A stretch of DNA of 64,000 nucleotides from Nonomuraea muscovyensis (GTDB taxonomy: Bacteria; Actinomycetota; Actinomycetes; Streptosporangiales; Streptosporangiaceae): NCBI RefSeq assembly GCF_014207745.1, contig NZ_JACHJB010000001.1:2480001-2544000 (forward strand). The letters run 5' to 3'. Both the position numbers and the translations under genes were made by a program. A model generated the notes under the pieces. It ran no database searches. It was not told where the DNA came from and worked only from the letters and a program-made list of their open reading frames with translations. Positions 27,349 to 36,292 of this stretch are shown here, in pieces (position 1 is the stretch's first letter; the number at the start of each line of letters is the position of its first letter).

Positions 27349-28083
27349 GTGTCACAGCAGCCGGTACGGAACGCCTCCCGGCGCGAGAGAGTCGCGGCCA
27401 TGCGCGCCGACGACCGCAGGAAGGCCACCCGCAAGCGGAACGTCACGATTTCCTTGTCCCTGATCGGCGTCTTCGCGGCGGTGCTGGCCGTCCTGTTCAC
27501 CGTCGACGCACTGCGGCCGCAGAGCGGAACCTCCGCCGTCGCGGCCGGCGAGTCGAGACTTGTCCGTTCAGACAGCCACCGCCTGCAGACCGCCCCGGAC
27601 GGCAAGGTCACGCTGGTGGAGTTCCTCGACTTCGAGTGCGGGGGCTGCAGAGCGTACTTTCCGGTGGTGGAAGAGCTGCGCAAGCACTATGCAGGAAAGA
27701 TCACGTTCGTGGTGCGCTACTTCCCGCTCGCCAACCACTACAACGCCGCACGCGCCGCCCGGGCAGTGGAGGCCGCCGCCCGGCAGGACAAGTTCGAGGC
27801 GATGTACCAGCGGATGTACGAACGCCAGGACGAATGGGCGCGCAAGCGGGTCCCCGCTGACGAGATCTTCCGAAGATACGCCAAGGATCTCGGCCTGGAC
27901 GTGACCGCCTGGGACAAGGCCTACCAGGATCCCGCCACTCTCGCGCGCGTCGAAAAGGACGCCGCCGATGGGGAGGCGCTCGGCGTGCAGGGCACCCCCA
28001 CGTTCTTCCTCAACGGCACGAAGATCCAGCCCCTGTCCAGCGACGCATTCAAGGCGGCCATCGATGCGGCACTCGCCAAGTGA
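27349..28083 (+). CDS. DsbA-like thiol:disulfide oxidoreductase, membrane-anchored
   Basis: 244 aa from GTG 27349, chosen for the AAGGAG five bases upstream; ATG 27331, which overlaps the DUF418 stop, is the alternative. A basic N-terminus and one helix (about 31-54) anchor an outside thioredoxin fold with C97-GG-C100 and a cis-Pro loop in GTPTFFLNG. It would oxidise cysteines in exported proteins and be re-oxidised by the VKOR protein encoded next (20-bp overlap). Placement in a TetR/MFS operon is unusual. Confidence 0.88.
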   Translation: MSQQPVRNASRRERVAAMRADDRRKATRKRNVTISLSLIGVFAAVLAVLFTVDALRPQSGTSAVAAGESRLVRSDSHRLQTAPDGKVTLVEFLDFECGGCRAYFPVVEELRKHYAGKITFVVRYFPLANHYNAARAARAVEAAARQDKFEAMYQRMYERQDEWARKRVPADEIFRRYAKDLGLDVTAWDKAYQDPATLARVEKDAADGEALGVQGTPTFFLNGTKIQPLSSDAFKAAIDAALAK

Positions 28084-28714
28084 CCTCGCCACCTCGTCCA
28101 CGCCCGGCGACGTCCACGCCTGGCCCGCGCCGTTTCCCCGGCTGTTGCCATGGGTGCTCCTCGCGGGGGGCGCCATCGGACTGCTCGCGGCGTTCGTGCT
28201 CGGCGTCGAGAAGATCGCGCTGCTGAAGGACCCGGCTTACGAGCCGAGCTGCAGTATCAACCCGGTCCTCGCCTGCGGCTCCATCATGCGAACCCCGCAG
28301 GCTGAGCTCCTCGGCTTTCCGAACCCGCTCCTGGGAATCGCTGGATTCGCCATCGTCACCACCGTGGGCGCTGCCCTCCTGGCCGGAGCGACGTTCGGTC
28401 GATGGTTCTGGCTCGGCCTGCAGACCGGCGTCACCGCGGGCGTGGTCTTCGTGCACTGGCTGGCCTTACAAAGCCTCTACATCATTGGCGCCCTATGCCC
28501 GTACTGCATGGTCGTCTGGGCCGTTACCATCCCGATCGGCTGGTACGTCACCCTGCACAACGCGGCCATGCGCCACCTGCCCGTCCCCTCCAACGCTCTT
28601 CGCACGGTCCGAGCGATGAGCGACTATCACGCGGTGGGGCTGACCATCTGGTTCGTCGCCCTCACGACGCTGATCGGCACTCGGTTCTGGTCGTACTGGA
28701 GCACGGTGATCTGA
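28064..28714 (+). CDS. Vitamin K epoxide reductase (VKOR) family protein
   Basis: 216 aa with about five membrane helices. All four key cysteines are present: the loop pair C63 and C71 and the active CxxC, C145-PY-C148. Bacterial VKOR takes the place of DsbB: it re-oxidises DsbA and passes electrons to menaquinone. It overlaps the DsbA-like gene, its natural partner. The ATG at 28064 gives a basic-polar N-terminus of about 28 residues before the first helix; longer versions overlap deeper into dsbA and are rejected. Confidence 0.9.
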   Translation: MRHSPSDLATSSTPGDVHAWPAPFPRLLPWVLLAGGAIGLLAAFVLGVEKIALLKDPAYEPSCSINPVLACGSIMRTPQAELLGFPNPLLGIAGFAIVTTVGAALLAGATFGRWFWLGLQTGVTAGVVFVHWLALQSLYIIGALCPYCMVVWAVTIPIGWYVTLHNAAMRHLPVPSNALRTVRAMSDYHAVGLTIWFVALTTLIGTRFWSYWSTVI

Positions 28715-28984
28715 CCCGTCCGCACGCTTCAGTCCGGTTCAACGCCCAGTTCTGCGACAACCAGACCTGGGCACCGTACCCGCGACAATGCTCCCAACAG
28801 CGAACACGCTGACTGGCGAAGAGCCTCCGGTTCTCATGACCTTGGCCCCGGACCACCCCCACCCGCAACGCGAGGCGTCGGCGTGCGACTCCCATCAAGC
28901 CGGGACCCCCTCTCCTCCGGGCGGTGTCGTGTCGCGAGCCCGCTCCCGGCGGCGTGGGCGGCAGGCACTGACGGCTCGATGCGG
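28715..28984. other. Intergenic stretch between VKOR and the kinase
   Basis: 270 bp between convergent genes. No gene, strong hairpin or repeat recognised on either strand. Confidence 0.4.
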
Positions 28985-30493
28985 CTAGCGGTACGTCATG
29001 AGGGCCTTCTCGATGAGCTTGGCCGCTCGGTCGGCGGTGGCGTAACCGGGCCTCCGGGCGTGGACGTCGAGACTGACCCAGACGTTGACCACCCGGAGGG
29101 AGATCTTCGTGTCGTAGAACGAGCCTCCCCAGCTGAAGGGCGACTTCCCGGTGTGGCTGTAGGCCTCGTCGCCGATGTCCGGTCCTTTGCGCACCTTGGT
29201 CCCCGCGGTGCGCCTCGGCTCGTCCTTCATGTAGGAGACCGTCTGCCCGTGGGCCATGGCGGCGGTCGAGGCGGACGGCCCGCGCACCGCCATGAGGCGC
29301 AGGGAGGTGCCGTCCGCTCCCTGCCAGGAGCAACCGGAGGCGGTTATGAACCGGCGCTCCATCGTGCCGCCGAACAACGTGCGCGTCTGGCCGCTGGTCA
29401 GCAGGTCGCACGCCTCGAAGTCGCGGGTGATCAGCTTTGGTGTGGCCGTGGCCGTGGCCGTGGCCGGGCTTGGGGTCGGGTGCGCCGAGTAGGTGGGACG
29501 GGACGCGAGCGCGACGCCGAGCAGTTTGATGACGCCCGGGAACAGTTGGGGCACCAGCGCCACTCCCGCCGCCATCGTCAGCACGACCGCGAGCGTGGCG
29601 CCCATCACGACCTGGGGGCGGACGCGGCGGGGCGGGCGGCCGGGCTTGGTCCGCCTCCGCCGCGTGGCGATGCCGGTCGTGGCATCGTCCCGCGCGATGG
29701 CGTCCAGCCAGTCGGCCGCCTCCTCGGGGGAGCAGCGGCGCGCCGGGTCCTTCTCCAGGATCCCCGCCAGCACGGGCTTGAGCGGCCCGGCCAGCCGGAA
29801 CGGGGCGGGATCCTGCATCAGCACGGCGGCGAGCACGGCCGCCTGGTTGGAGCCGGCGAACGGCGGGCCGCCCTCCACCGCCGTGTACAGCGTGGCGCCG
29901 AGCGACCACAGGTCGGCGAGCGGGCCGTCGGCCTCCCCGCGCAGGCGTTCCGGGGCCATGTAGCCGGGTGAGCCGGTCAGCATCCCCGTCTGGGTGATCC
30001 CGGCGTCTCCGGCGATGGTCGCGATGCCGAAGTCGGTCAGCAGCACCCGCCCGTCGTCGGTGAGCATGACGTTGGCGGGTTTGACGTCGCGGTGCAGGAT
30101 GCCCGAGGCGTGGGCGGCGGTGAGGGCGTCGATCATCCTCCTGCCGATCTCGGCGACCCGGCGCGGCGGCAGCGGCCCGTCGTCGCGTACGGCCCGGTCG
30201 AGGGAGCGGCCGCGGACGAGTTCCATGACGATCCACGGCCGTCCGCCGTCGAGGACGACGTCGTGCACGGTCACGATGGACGGGTGGGACCGCAGCGTCG
30301 CCGCGGCGCGCGCCTCGCGGAGCGTGCGTTCGGCCAGCTCCGCTCGCGACGCCTCGTCGAGGTCCGGTGGCAGCCGGACCTCCTTGACGGCCACCTCCTG
30401 CCGGAGGAGCTCGTCCATCGCCCGCCACACGGTGCCCATGCCGCCCTGGCCAAGCTGGGTCAGCAGCCGGTAGCGGCCCGCGAGCAGCGTCAC
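28985..30493 (-). CDS. Transmembrane Ser/Thr protein kinase (PknB type)
   Basis: 502 aa from GTG 30491-30493. The kinase domain (about 5-265) has a glycine loop GQGGMGTVW, K37, HRDVKPAN (H134), DFG (154-156) and GYMAPE. A basic linker, one membrane helix (about 295-317) and an outside domain with two Cys (ACDLLTSGQ and SGCSWQG) follow; that part resembles the DUF3558 pattern. A Thr/Ala repeat (ATATATAT, from GTGGCC DNA repeats) links them. The longer frame to 30661 has no start near the kinase fold. A 12-codon ORF with AGGAGG ends in a TGA that overlaps this GTG, suggesting coupled initiation. Confidence 0.9.
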   Translation of the reverse strand: MTLLAGRYRLLTQLGQGGMGTVWRAMDELLRQEVAVKEVRLPPDLDEASRAELAERTLREARAAATLRSHPSIVTVHDVVLDGGRPWIVMELVRGRSLDRAVRDDGPLPPRRVAEIGRRMIDALTAAHASGILHRDVKPANVMLTDDGRVLLTDFGIATIAGDAGITQTGMLTGSPGYMAPERLRGEADGPLADLWSLGATLYTAVEGGPPFAGSNQAAVLAAVLMQDPAPFRLAGPLKPVLAGILEKDPARRCSPEEAADWLDAIARDDATTGIATRRRRTKPGRPPRRVRPQVVMGATLAVVLTMAAGVALVPQLFPGVIKLLGVALASRPTYSAHPTPSPATATATATPKLITRDFEACDLLTSGQTRTLFGGTMERRFITASGCSWQGADGTSLRLMAVRGPSASTAAMAHGQTVSYMKDEPRRTAGTKVRKGPDIGDEAYSHTGKSPFSWGGSFYDTKISLRVVNVWVSLDVHARRPGYATADRAAKLIEKALMTYR

Positions 30494-30528
30494 CGCGCCA
30501 TTGCCGACATCTCGGACTCCCCGACCAT
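30490..30528 (-). other. Possible leader ORF coupled to the kinase gene
   Basis: ATG at 30526-30528 with AGGAGG seven bases upstream encodes MVGESEMSAMAR. Its TGA (30490-30492) overlaps the kinase GTG (30491-30493). It may serve to bring ribosomes to the kinase start; it is too short to judge as a protein. Confidence 0.4.
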
Positions 30529-30606
30529 CCGTCGCCTCCTGTCCATACCCGGCTCGGCACAGGCGCCTAGATAGTAAAGGGAAGGGGGCGCGGGTGTCAG
30601 CGGTAA

Positions 30607-30783
30607 CCGTCAAAGGCGGGCCGTACGGGGACGGCGTCAACGCCCCGCGCGGCCAGGGCACGCGGGCTGGACCGGACCCAGGTCGAGACCCTGATCAGCA
30701 CGTACACCGGTCGCGCCCTAGGCTTCATGGAAGAGCCGGTGGTGAACATGCTCCGGCTCAACCTCGCCCTCGACAAGAGGTGA
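30607..30783 (+). pseudogene. kdpC: kdpC remnant (C-terminal part of KdpC)
   Basis: In frame 1, after a stop at 30604-30606, translation gives TPRAARARGLDRTQVETLI, then TGRALGFMEEP and VVNMLRLNLALD before a TGA at 30781. This is the characteristic C-terminus of KdpC, the stabilising subunit of the Kdp potassium ATPase (family consensus: ARxRGL, GRxLGFLGEPxVNVLxLNLALD). The N-terminal membrane segment and most of the soluble domain are missing, and no start codon is available. It sits 4 bp before kdpD, as kdpC does in complete kdpFABC-DE operons. kdpF, kdpA and kdpB are not next to it. Confidence 0.85.
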
Positions 30784-30787
30784 TCGG

Positions 30788-33328
30788 ATGCCCCGCGGGC
30801 GACTGAGGGTCTACCTGGGCGCCGCGCCCGGCGTCGGCAAGACCTACGCGATGCTCTGCGAAGGCCGCCGGGCTCGCGAGCGTGGCCGGGACGTGGTCGT
30901 GGGGTTCGTCGAGCCCCACGGCCGCTCCCGCACCGCCGCCCTGCTGGAGGAGATGGAGGTGATTTCCCGCAGGACGCTGTCCTACCGGGGCGCCGCCTTC
31001 ACCGAGATGGACGTCGACGCGATCATCGCCCGCCGCCCCGCGCTCGCGCTGGTCGACGAGCTGGCCCACACCAACGTTCCCGGCGCCGGGAACGTCAAGC
31101 GCTGGCAGGACATCGACGAGATCCTGGAGGCGGGCATCGACGTCGTCTCCACGGTGAACATCCAGCACCTGGAGTCGGTCAACGACGTGGTGCGGCAGAT
31201 CACCGGCGTCCCGCAGCGCGAGACGGTCCCCGACGAGGTGGTGCGGCGGGCCGACCAGGTCGAGCTGGTCGACATGTCGCCGGACGCGCTGCGCAGGAGG
31301 CTGGCGCACGGCAACGTCTACGCCCCCGAGAAGGTGGACGCCGCGCTGTCCAACTACTTCCGCGTCGGCAACCTGACCGCGCTGCGCGAGCTCGCCCTGC
31401 TCTGGGTCGCGGGCAAGGTGGACGAGCAGCTCGACCGCTACCGTGCCGACCAGGGCATCGACAGCACCTGGGAGGCACGCGAACGCGTCGTGGTCGCGCT
31501 CACCGGCGGGCCGGAGGGAGACACGCTGGTACGGCGAGCCGCCCGGATCGCCGCCCGCGCCAGGGGCGCCGACCTGCTGGCGGTCCACGTCACCCGGTCC
31601 GACGGCCTCACCGGCGGCGACCCGGCCCATCTGGCCCGCCAGCGCGCCCTGGTGGAGAGCTTGGGCGGCGCCTACCACCAGGTCGTAGGCGACGACGTGC
31701 CCCGCGCCCTGCTCGACTTCGCCCGCGGCGTCAACGCCACCCAGCTCGTGCTGGGAGCCTCGCGGCGCGGCCGGTTCGCGCAGATCCTGTCACGTGGCGT
31801 GGGAGTGGAGACCGCCGCCCGGTCGGACGCCATCGACGTCCACCTGGTCACGCACGAGGAGGCCAAGAGGGGCCGCACGCGTCCCGAACGCTCGCGGGCC
31901 GCCCTGACCAGGACCCGCAGGCTGGCCGGGTGGGCCGTGGCGGCGCTCGGCCTGCCGCTGCTGACCGCCGTGCTCACACCGTTCAGGGACGTCCTCTCGC
32001 TGCCCAGCGACATCCTGCTGTTCCTGTGCCTAATCGTCGGCGTCGCGCTCATCGGCGGGATGTGGCCCGCCATCACCGCGGCCGTCGGCGGTTCGCTGCT
32101 GCTCAACTGGTTCTTCACCCGGCCCACCGGTCGCCTGGCCATCGCCGATCCGGACAACATCCTCGCGCTCGCCGTCTTCGTCCTGGTGGCGGCCACCGTC
32201 AGCACCATCGTGGACCTGGCGGCCCGCCGGGCCAGGGAGGCGGCACGGGCGAGGGCCGACGCGGAGGTGCTCGCCACCCTGGCCGGGCACGTGCTGCGCG
32301 GCGAGGCCGCGCTCCCCTCGCTGCTCGGCCGCCTGCGCGAGACCTTCGGCCTGAACTCGGTGACGCTGCTCGAACGCCGCCGCGAACCCACTGCCGACGA
32401 CCAGTCCGAGCCCGGCGCCTGGCGGATCCTCGCGACCTCCGGCGGCACACCGTGCACCCATCCGGCCGCGGCCGACACCGACGTGCTGATCGACGAGCGC
32501 CTGGTGCTGGCGGCACGCGGACGGCTGCTCGACGCCAGCGACAGGAAGGTGCTGGAGGCGTTCGCCGCCGAAGCGGCGGTCGCGCTCCGCCAGGAACGCC
32601 TGCGGGAGGAGGCCGACCAGGCCAAGCCCCTGGCGGAGGCGGACAGGATGCGCACGGCGTTGCTCGCGGCGGTCAGCCACGACCTGCGCACGCCGCTGGC
32701 CGCCGCCAAGGCGGCCGTGGAGAGCCTGGGCAGCGGCGACGTCGACTGGTCGCCCGAGGACCGCGCCGAACTCCTGGCCACCGCGGACGAGTCGCTGGCC
32801 AGGCTGGGCCGGCTGGTGGACAACCTGCTCGACATGAGCCGCCTGCAGGCGGGTGCGCTCGGTCTGTCCCTGCAGCCGGTGGCGCTGGAGGAGATCGCGC
32901 CCCGGGCGATCGACGACCTCGGCCCGCTGCGCGACCGGGTGAAGGGCGACCTGTCCACCGATCTGCCCGAGGTCATGGCGGACCCGGCGCTGCTCGAAAG
33001 GGTGCTGGTCAACCTGATGACCAACGCCGTCCGCTACAGCCCGCCGGAGGAGCAGGTCCTCATCACGGGCAGCCGGTACGGCGACCAGGTCGAGATCCGG
33101 GTGATCGACCGGGGGCCGGGCATCCCGGCCGAGGCGGTCGAGCAGGTGTTCGTGCCGTTCCAGCGGCTCGGCGACCGCGACAACGACACCGGCGTCGGGC
33201 TCGGCCTCGCGCTCTCCAGAGGGCTGACCGAGGCCATGGGCGGCACGCTCACGCCCGAGGAGACACCAGGGGGAGGCCTTACCATGATCGTGAAGTTGCC
33301 CATCTCGGCCCCGGCGCGGACACCATGA
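30788..33328 (+). CDS. kdpD: KdpD osmosensitive K+ sensor histidine kinase
   Basis: 846 aa, full length. The KdpD N-terminal domain has Walker A GAAPGVGKT (11-19) and Walker B LALVDELAHTN. A universal-stress-like domain (about 240-350), four helices (about 375-480), a GAF-like region and the kinase core follow, with H631 in SHDLRTPL and ATP-site boxes NLMTNAVRYSPP, DRGPGIP and GVGLGLALS. It senses low K+ or turgor and phosphorylates KdpE. It follows a kdpC remnant, so its usual target operon is absent from this site. Stop overlaps the kdpE start. Confidence 0.95.
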   Translation: MPRGRLRVYLGAAPGVGKTYAMLCEGRRARERGRDVVVGFVEPHGRSRTAALLEEMEVISRRTLSYRGAAFTEMDVDAIIARRPALALVDELAHTNVPGAGNVKRWQDIDEILEAGIDVVSTVNIQHLESVNDVVRQITGVPQRETVPDEVVRRADQVELVDMSPDALRRRLAHGNVYAPEKVDAALSNYFRVGNLTALRELALLWVAGKVDEQLDRYRADQGIDSTWEARERVVVALTGGPEGDTLVRRAARIAARARGADLLAVHVTRSDGLTGGDPAHLARQRALVESLGGAYHQVVGDDVPRALLDFARGVNATQLVLGASRRGRFAQILSRGVGVETAARSDAIDVHLVTHEEAKRGRTRPERSRAALTRTRRLAGWAVAALGLPLLTAVLTPFRDVLSLPSDILLFLCLIVGVALIGGMWPAITAAVGGSLLLNWFFTRPTGRLAIADPDNILALAVFVLVAATVSTIVDLAARRAREAARARADAEVLATLAGHVLRGEAALPSLLGRLRETFGLNSVTLLERRREPTADDQSEPGAWRILATSGGTPCTHPAAADTDVLIDERLVLAARGRLLDASDRKVLEAFAAEAAVALRQERLREEADQAKPLAEADRMRTALLAAVSHDLRTPLAAAKAAVESLGSGDVDWSPEDRAELLATADESLARLGRLVDNLLDMSRLQAGALGLSLQPVALEEIAPRAIDDLGPLRDRVKGDLSTDLPEVMADPALLERVLVNLMTNAVRYSPPEEQVLITGSRYGDQVEIRVIDRGPGIPAEAVEQVFVPFQRLGDRDNDTGVGLGLALSRGLTEAMGGTLTPEETPGGGLTMIVKLPISAPARTP

Positions 33329-33993
33329 TCAAGATCCTCGTCGTCGACGACGAGCCGCAGATGCTGCGGGCGCTGCGCATCAACCTCGTCGCCCGCCACT
33401 ACGAGGTCGCGCTCGCGGCCGACGGCGGCGCCGCCCTGCGGGTGGCCGCCGAATGGCACCCCGACCTCGTCGTCCTCGACCTGGGGCTGCCCGACATCGA
33501 CGGCGTGGAGGTGATCCACGGCCTGCGCGGCTGGACGAACGTCCCCATCGTCGTCCTGTCGGGCCGGGCGGGGAGCGCGGACAAGATCGAGGCGTTGGAC
33601 GCGGGCGCCGACGACTACGTCACCAAGCCGTTCGGCATCGACGAGTTCCTGGCCCGGATCCGGGCCGTCTCCCGGCGGGCCACCGCCCAGGAGGCGGAGC
33701 TCGCCCGTATCCGGCTCGGCGACCACGTGGTCGACCTGACGACCAAGACGATCTCCCCGACCGTACGGCTGACGCCCACCGAATGGCACATCCTGGAGCT
33801 CCTGCTGCGCAACCCGGGCAAGCTCATCCCCCAGCGCTACCTGCTGACCGAGGTGTGGGGCAGCAGCTACGTCAAGGAGACCAACTACCTGCGCCAGTAC
33901 ATGGCCCAGCTCCGCAAGAAACTCGAACGCGACCCCGCCCGCCCGGTCCACCTGATCACCGAACCCGGCATGGGCTACCGCTTCACCCCCTGA
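33325..33993 (+). CDS. kdpE: KdpE response regulator
   Basis: 222 aa. The receiver domain has acidic D8/D9, phosphoacceptor D52 and K101. A winged helix of the OmpR/PhoB type follows (TPTEWHILELLLRNPG, YLRQYMAQLRKKLE). ATGA overlap with kdpD. Normally it activates kdpFABC; here it must act on a distant kdp operon or on other genes. Confidence 0.94.
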   Translation: MIKILVVDDEPQMLRALRINLVARHYEVALAADGGAALRVAAEWHPDLVVLDLGLPDIDGVEVIHGLRGWTNVPIVVLSGRAGSADKIEALDAGADDYVTKPFGIDEFLARIRAVSRRATAQEAELARIRLGDHVVDLTTKTISPTVRLTPTEWHILELLLRNPGKLIPQRYLLTEVWGSSYVKETNYLRQYMAQLRKKLERDPARPVHLITEPGMGYRFTP

Positions 33994-34012
33994 TCCCGGC
34001 CGGACGCCGGGA
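33994..34012. terminator. Small hairpin between kdpE and the SPFH gene
   Basis: TCCCGGC (33994-34000) and GCCGGGA (34006-34012), perfect 7-bp arms in the 21-bp gap between convergent stops. Confidence 0.5.
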
Positions 34013-34014
34013 CC

Positions 34015-34953
34015 TCAGGCGCCGGCCCGCTTCGGGGCGGGAGGTGCCGAGGCGCCCTCCGCCTGCTGTCCGGGAGGCGCGATCGGCGCAAGCTCAGGGG
34101 CGGCGGCCTCCGCCAGCGCGGGCGACGGCTTCTCCTCCGGCGGCACCTGTTCGGCACCGGCCACCGCCGATCCGGTGTCCGGGCCGGTGTCCGGGCCGGT
34201 CCGGACGGCACGGTCAAAGAAGCGCAGCAGCTCCACCGGCAGGGGCATGATCAAGGTGGAGTTCTTCTCCGCGGCGACCTCCACCACCGTCTGCAGCAGG
34301 CGCAACTGCAGCGCGCCGGGCGTCTGCGCCATGATGCCCGAGGCGTCGGCGAGCTTCTGGGCGGCCCGCAGTTCGCCGTCGGCCACGATCACCCGGGACC
34401 GGCGTTCCCGTTCGGCCTCGGCCTGGCGCGACATGGAGCGCTTCATGCTCTCCGGGAGCTGGACGTCCTTGATCTCGACCCGGTCGATGTGGACGCCCCA
34501 GCCGAGGGCGGGACTGTCGATCATCAGGGCGAGGCCCTTGTTCAGCTCCTCACGGTTGGTGAGCAGGTCGTCCAGCTCGCTCTTGCCGATGATCGAGCGC
34601 AGCGAGGTCTGCGCCACCTGCTCGACGGCGAACAGGTAGTCCTGTACCTCGATCGCGGCCCGCATCGGGTCCCGCACCCTGAAGTAGGCGACCGCGTCGA
34701 CGCGGACGGAGACGTTGTCGCGGGTGATGCCCTCCTGTGTCGGAACGGGCATGGTGACGATCTGGACGTTGACCTTCCTCATGTGGTCGACGCCGGGCAG
34801 GAGAAGCCTGAGTCCGGGCTCCCTGATCTGCGGCTGGGCCCTGCCGAAGCGGAAGACGACGCCCCGCTCGACCTGGTTGACGACTCGGACGCCGGCGAGC
34901 GCCACCAGGAGGACGAGGAAGGCTACGACGGGAAGCACGATGTTGATGTCCAT
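34015..34953 (-). CDS. SPFH/Band 7 (slipin-like) membrane protein
   Basis: 312 aa. One N-terminal membrane helix (about 5-25) is followed by a Band 7 domain with VVNQVERGVVFRFGR and a PGLRLLLPG turn, a charged coiled-coil (QAEAERERRSRVIVADGE) and the AAEKNSTLIMPLP block of slipins. The tail is Pro/Ala-rich with a GPDTGPDTG repeat. Slipins form ring oligomers that organise membrane domains and often pair with an NfeD protein; no NfeD gene is adjacent. Convergent with kdpE. Confidence 0.9.
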   Translation of the reverse strand: MDINIVLPVVAFLVLLVALAGVRVVNQVERGVVFRFGRAQPQIREPGLRLLLPGVDHMRKVNVQIVTMPVPTQEGITRDNVSVRVDAVAYFRVRDPMRAAIEVQDYLFAVEQVAQTSLRSIIGKSELDDLLTNREELNKGLALMIDSPALGWGVHIDRVEIKDVQLPESMKRSMSRQAEAERERRSRVIVADGELRAAQKLADASGIMAQTPGALQLRLLQTVVEVAAEKNSTLIMPLPVELLRFFDRAVRTGPDTGPDTGSAVAGAEQVPPEEKPSPALAEAAAPELAPIAPPGQQAEGASAPPAPKRAGA

Positions 34954-35005
34954 GGCGGTGTCCCTTCCCTTCCGAGCCTAGTTCGGGGAGCCCCCCGATG
35001 GGAGC

Positions 35006-36196
35006 TCAGACCCTGCGGGCGAGACGGCGGCCGAGGCGTTGCATGGGCAGCTCGACGAGGCGGTGGGTGAGCCCGACGACCGGCAGGAGCACCAGCAGGA
35101 AGACGGCGCCCGTGGCGAGCTGGTGCGGCAGGGGCGACCAGCGGCGCTCCCCCAGGATGTGGATCATCACCAGCAGGATCGGCAGGTGCACGAGGTAGAG
35201 CGAGTAGCTGACCACGCCGAGCCAGGCCAAGGGGCGCGGGATGCGGCGGCCGCGCAGCGCCAGGCCGGCGGCGAAGGTGGCGGCAGCGAGGGCCACCGTG
35301 CCGATCCACACGTCGGGCCGCACCCACCACCAGCCGGCGCTGATCGCCCACACCGGTGCGAGCGCCACGAGGAGGAGGGTGAGAGCCACCGGCCGCAGCG
35401 TGCCCGAGCCCCGCTCCCACCGGTGGATCGCGGTCCCGGTGAACATCACTGCCAGCATGGCCAGCCCGAACCACGGCACCCGGCTGCTCAGGACCAGCAG
35501 GGCGAGCGCCATCACCCCCAGCGCGCAGGAGGCGAGGGTGCGCAGCCGCCCGGCGAACACGCACCCCAGGCCGGCGGCGAACACCACGAGTGCGACCCAG
35601 GCCGGCCCGGCCCCCGACAGCGGAGCGGCGGACAGGGTCATGCCGGCGACGATCGCGGCCAGGCCGAACAGCACCGCGACCAGGCCACGGCGAGCGGCGC
35701 GGCCCGCGTGCGCGCCGGTGACGAAGAGGGCGGCGACCATCAGGTAGAAGGCCATCTCGTACGAGAGCGTCCACATGGTGTTGAGCACGCCGCCGACCCC
35801 CACCACGTCCAGCAGCATCGTGGCGTGCGCGGCGACCGCGTACGGGTCCCGCGGCACCTCCGGGCGTACCGGGATCCACGGCGACAGGGCCAGCACGAGC
35901 ACGATGACGGCGAGGTAGAGCGGGTAGAGGCGGAAGAAACGGCCGATCCAGAAGGCCCGCACGTCGCCGCCCCGCTCCAGCGAGGTCGGGATGATGTACC
36001 CGCTCACCAGGAAGAACACGAGCACGCCGGACATGCCGAGGTTGATCTGGGTGGGTCTCAGCCAGGGCATGGCCCAGGTGAACAGGTGCTCGCCCACCAC
36101 GGCCAGCGCGCCGATGCCGCGCAGCGCGTCGAGCCAGCCGAGCCTGTGGACGCCCGTCCGGTTCTCTACGGACGGTGAGCTCCGGGCAAGCGACAT
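35006..36196 (-). CDS. Acyltransferase family 3 (OafA/YrhL-like) membrane protein
   Basis: 396 aa with about ten helices. The family start is RLGWLDALRGIGALAVVGEHL, in which the catalytic-site His of acyltransferase 3 is at EH. A conserved FFLVSGY and RFFRLYPLYL follow. Such proteins move acyl groups to sugars or other acceptors at the membrane. ATG at 36194-36196; the open frame beyond it runs antisense through the CNNM gene and is rejected. Confidence 0.9.
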   Translation of the reverse strand: MSLARSSPSVENRTGVHRLGWLDALRGIGALAVVGEHLFTWAMPWLRPTQINLGMSGVLVFFLVSGYIIPTSLERGGDVRAFWIGRFFRLYPLYLAVIVLVLALSPWIPVRPEVPRDPYAVAAHATMLLDVVGVGGVLNTMWTLSYEMAFYLMVAALFVTGAHAGRAARRGLVAVLFGLAAIVAGMTLSAAPLSGAGPAWVALVVFAAGLGCVFAGRLRTLASCALGVMALALLVLSSRVPWFGLAMLAVMFTGTAIHRWERGSGTLRPVALTLLLVALAPVWAISAGWWWVRPDVWIGTVALAAATFAAGLALRGRRIPRPLAWLGVVSYSLYLVHLPILLVMIHILGERRWSPLPHQLATGAVFLLVLLPVVGLTHRLVELPMQRLGRRLARRV

Positions 36197-36292
36197 ATGG
36201 TCAAACGTACCGAAGTGCTGGGCAGACTCCGTTCCGCGGATGGGAACCGGGGTAGTCGTGGCACCTGCCGCGCGTACGGGGAGGGGGACGAG

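Noticed and set aside
29440-29480. GTGGCC tandem repeats as a regulatory or CRISPR-like repeat
   Set aside because: They lie inside the kinase coding frame and simply encode an Ala/Thr linker. There are no spacers.
30501-30806. 101-codon plus-strand ORF before kdpD
   Set aside because: It is in a different frame from the kdpC relic, overlaps the kdpD start and has a Pro/Arg/Gly-rich shadow composition.
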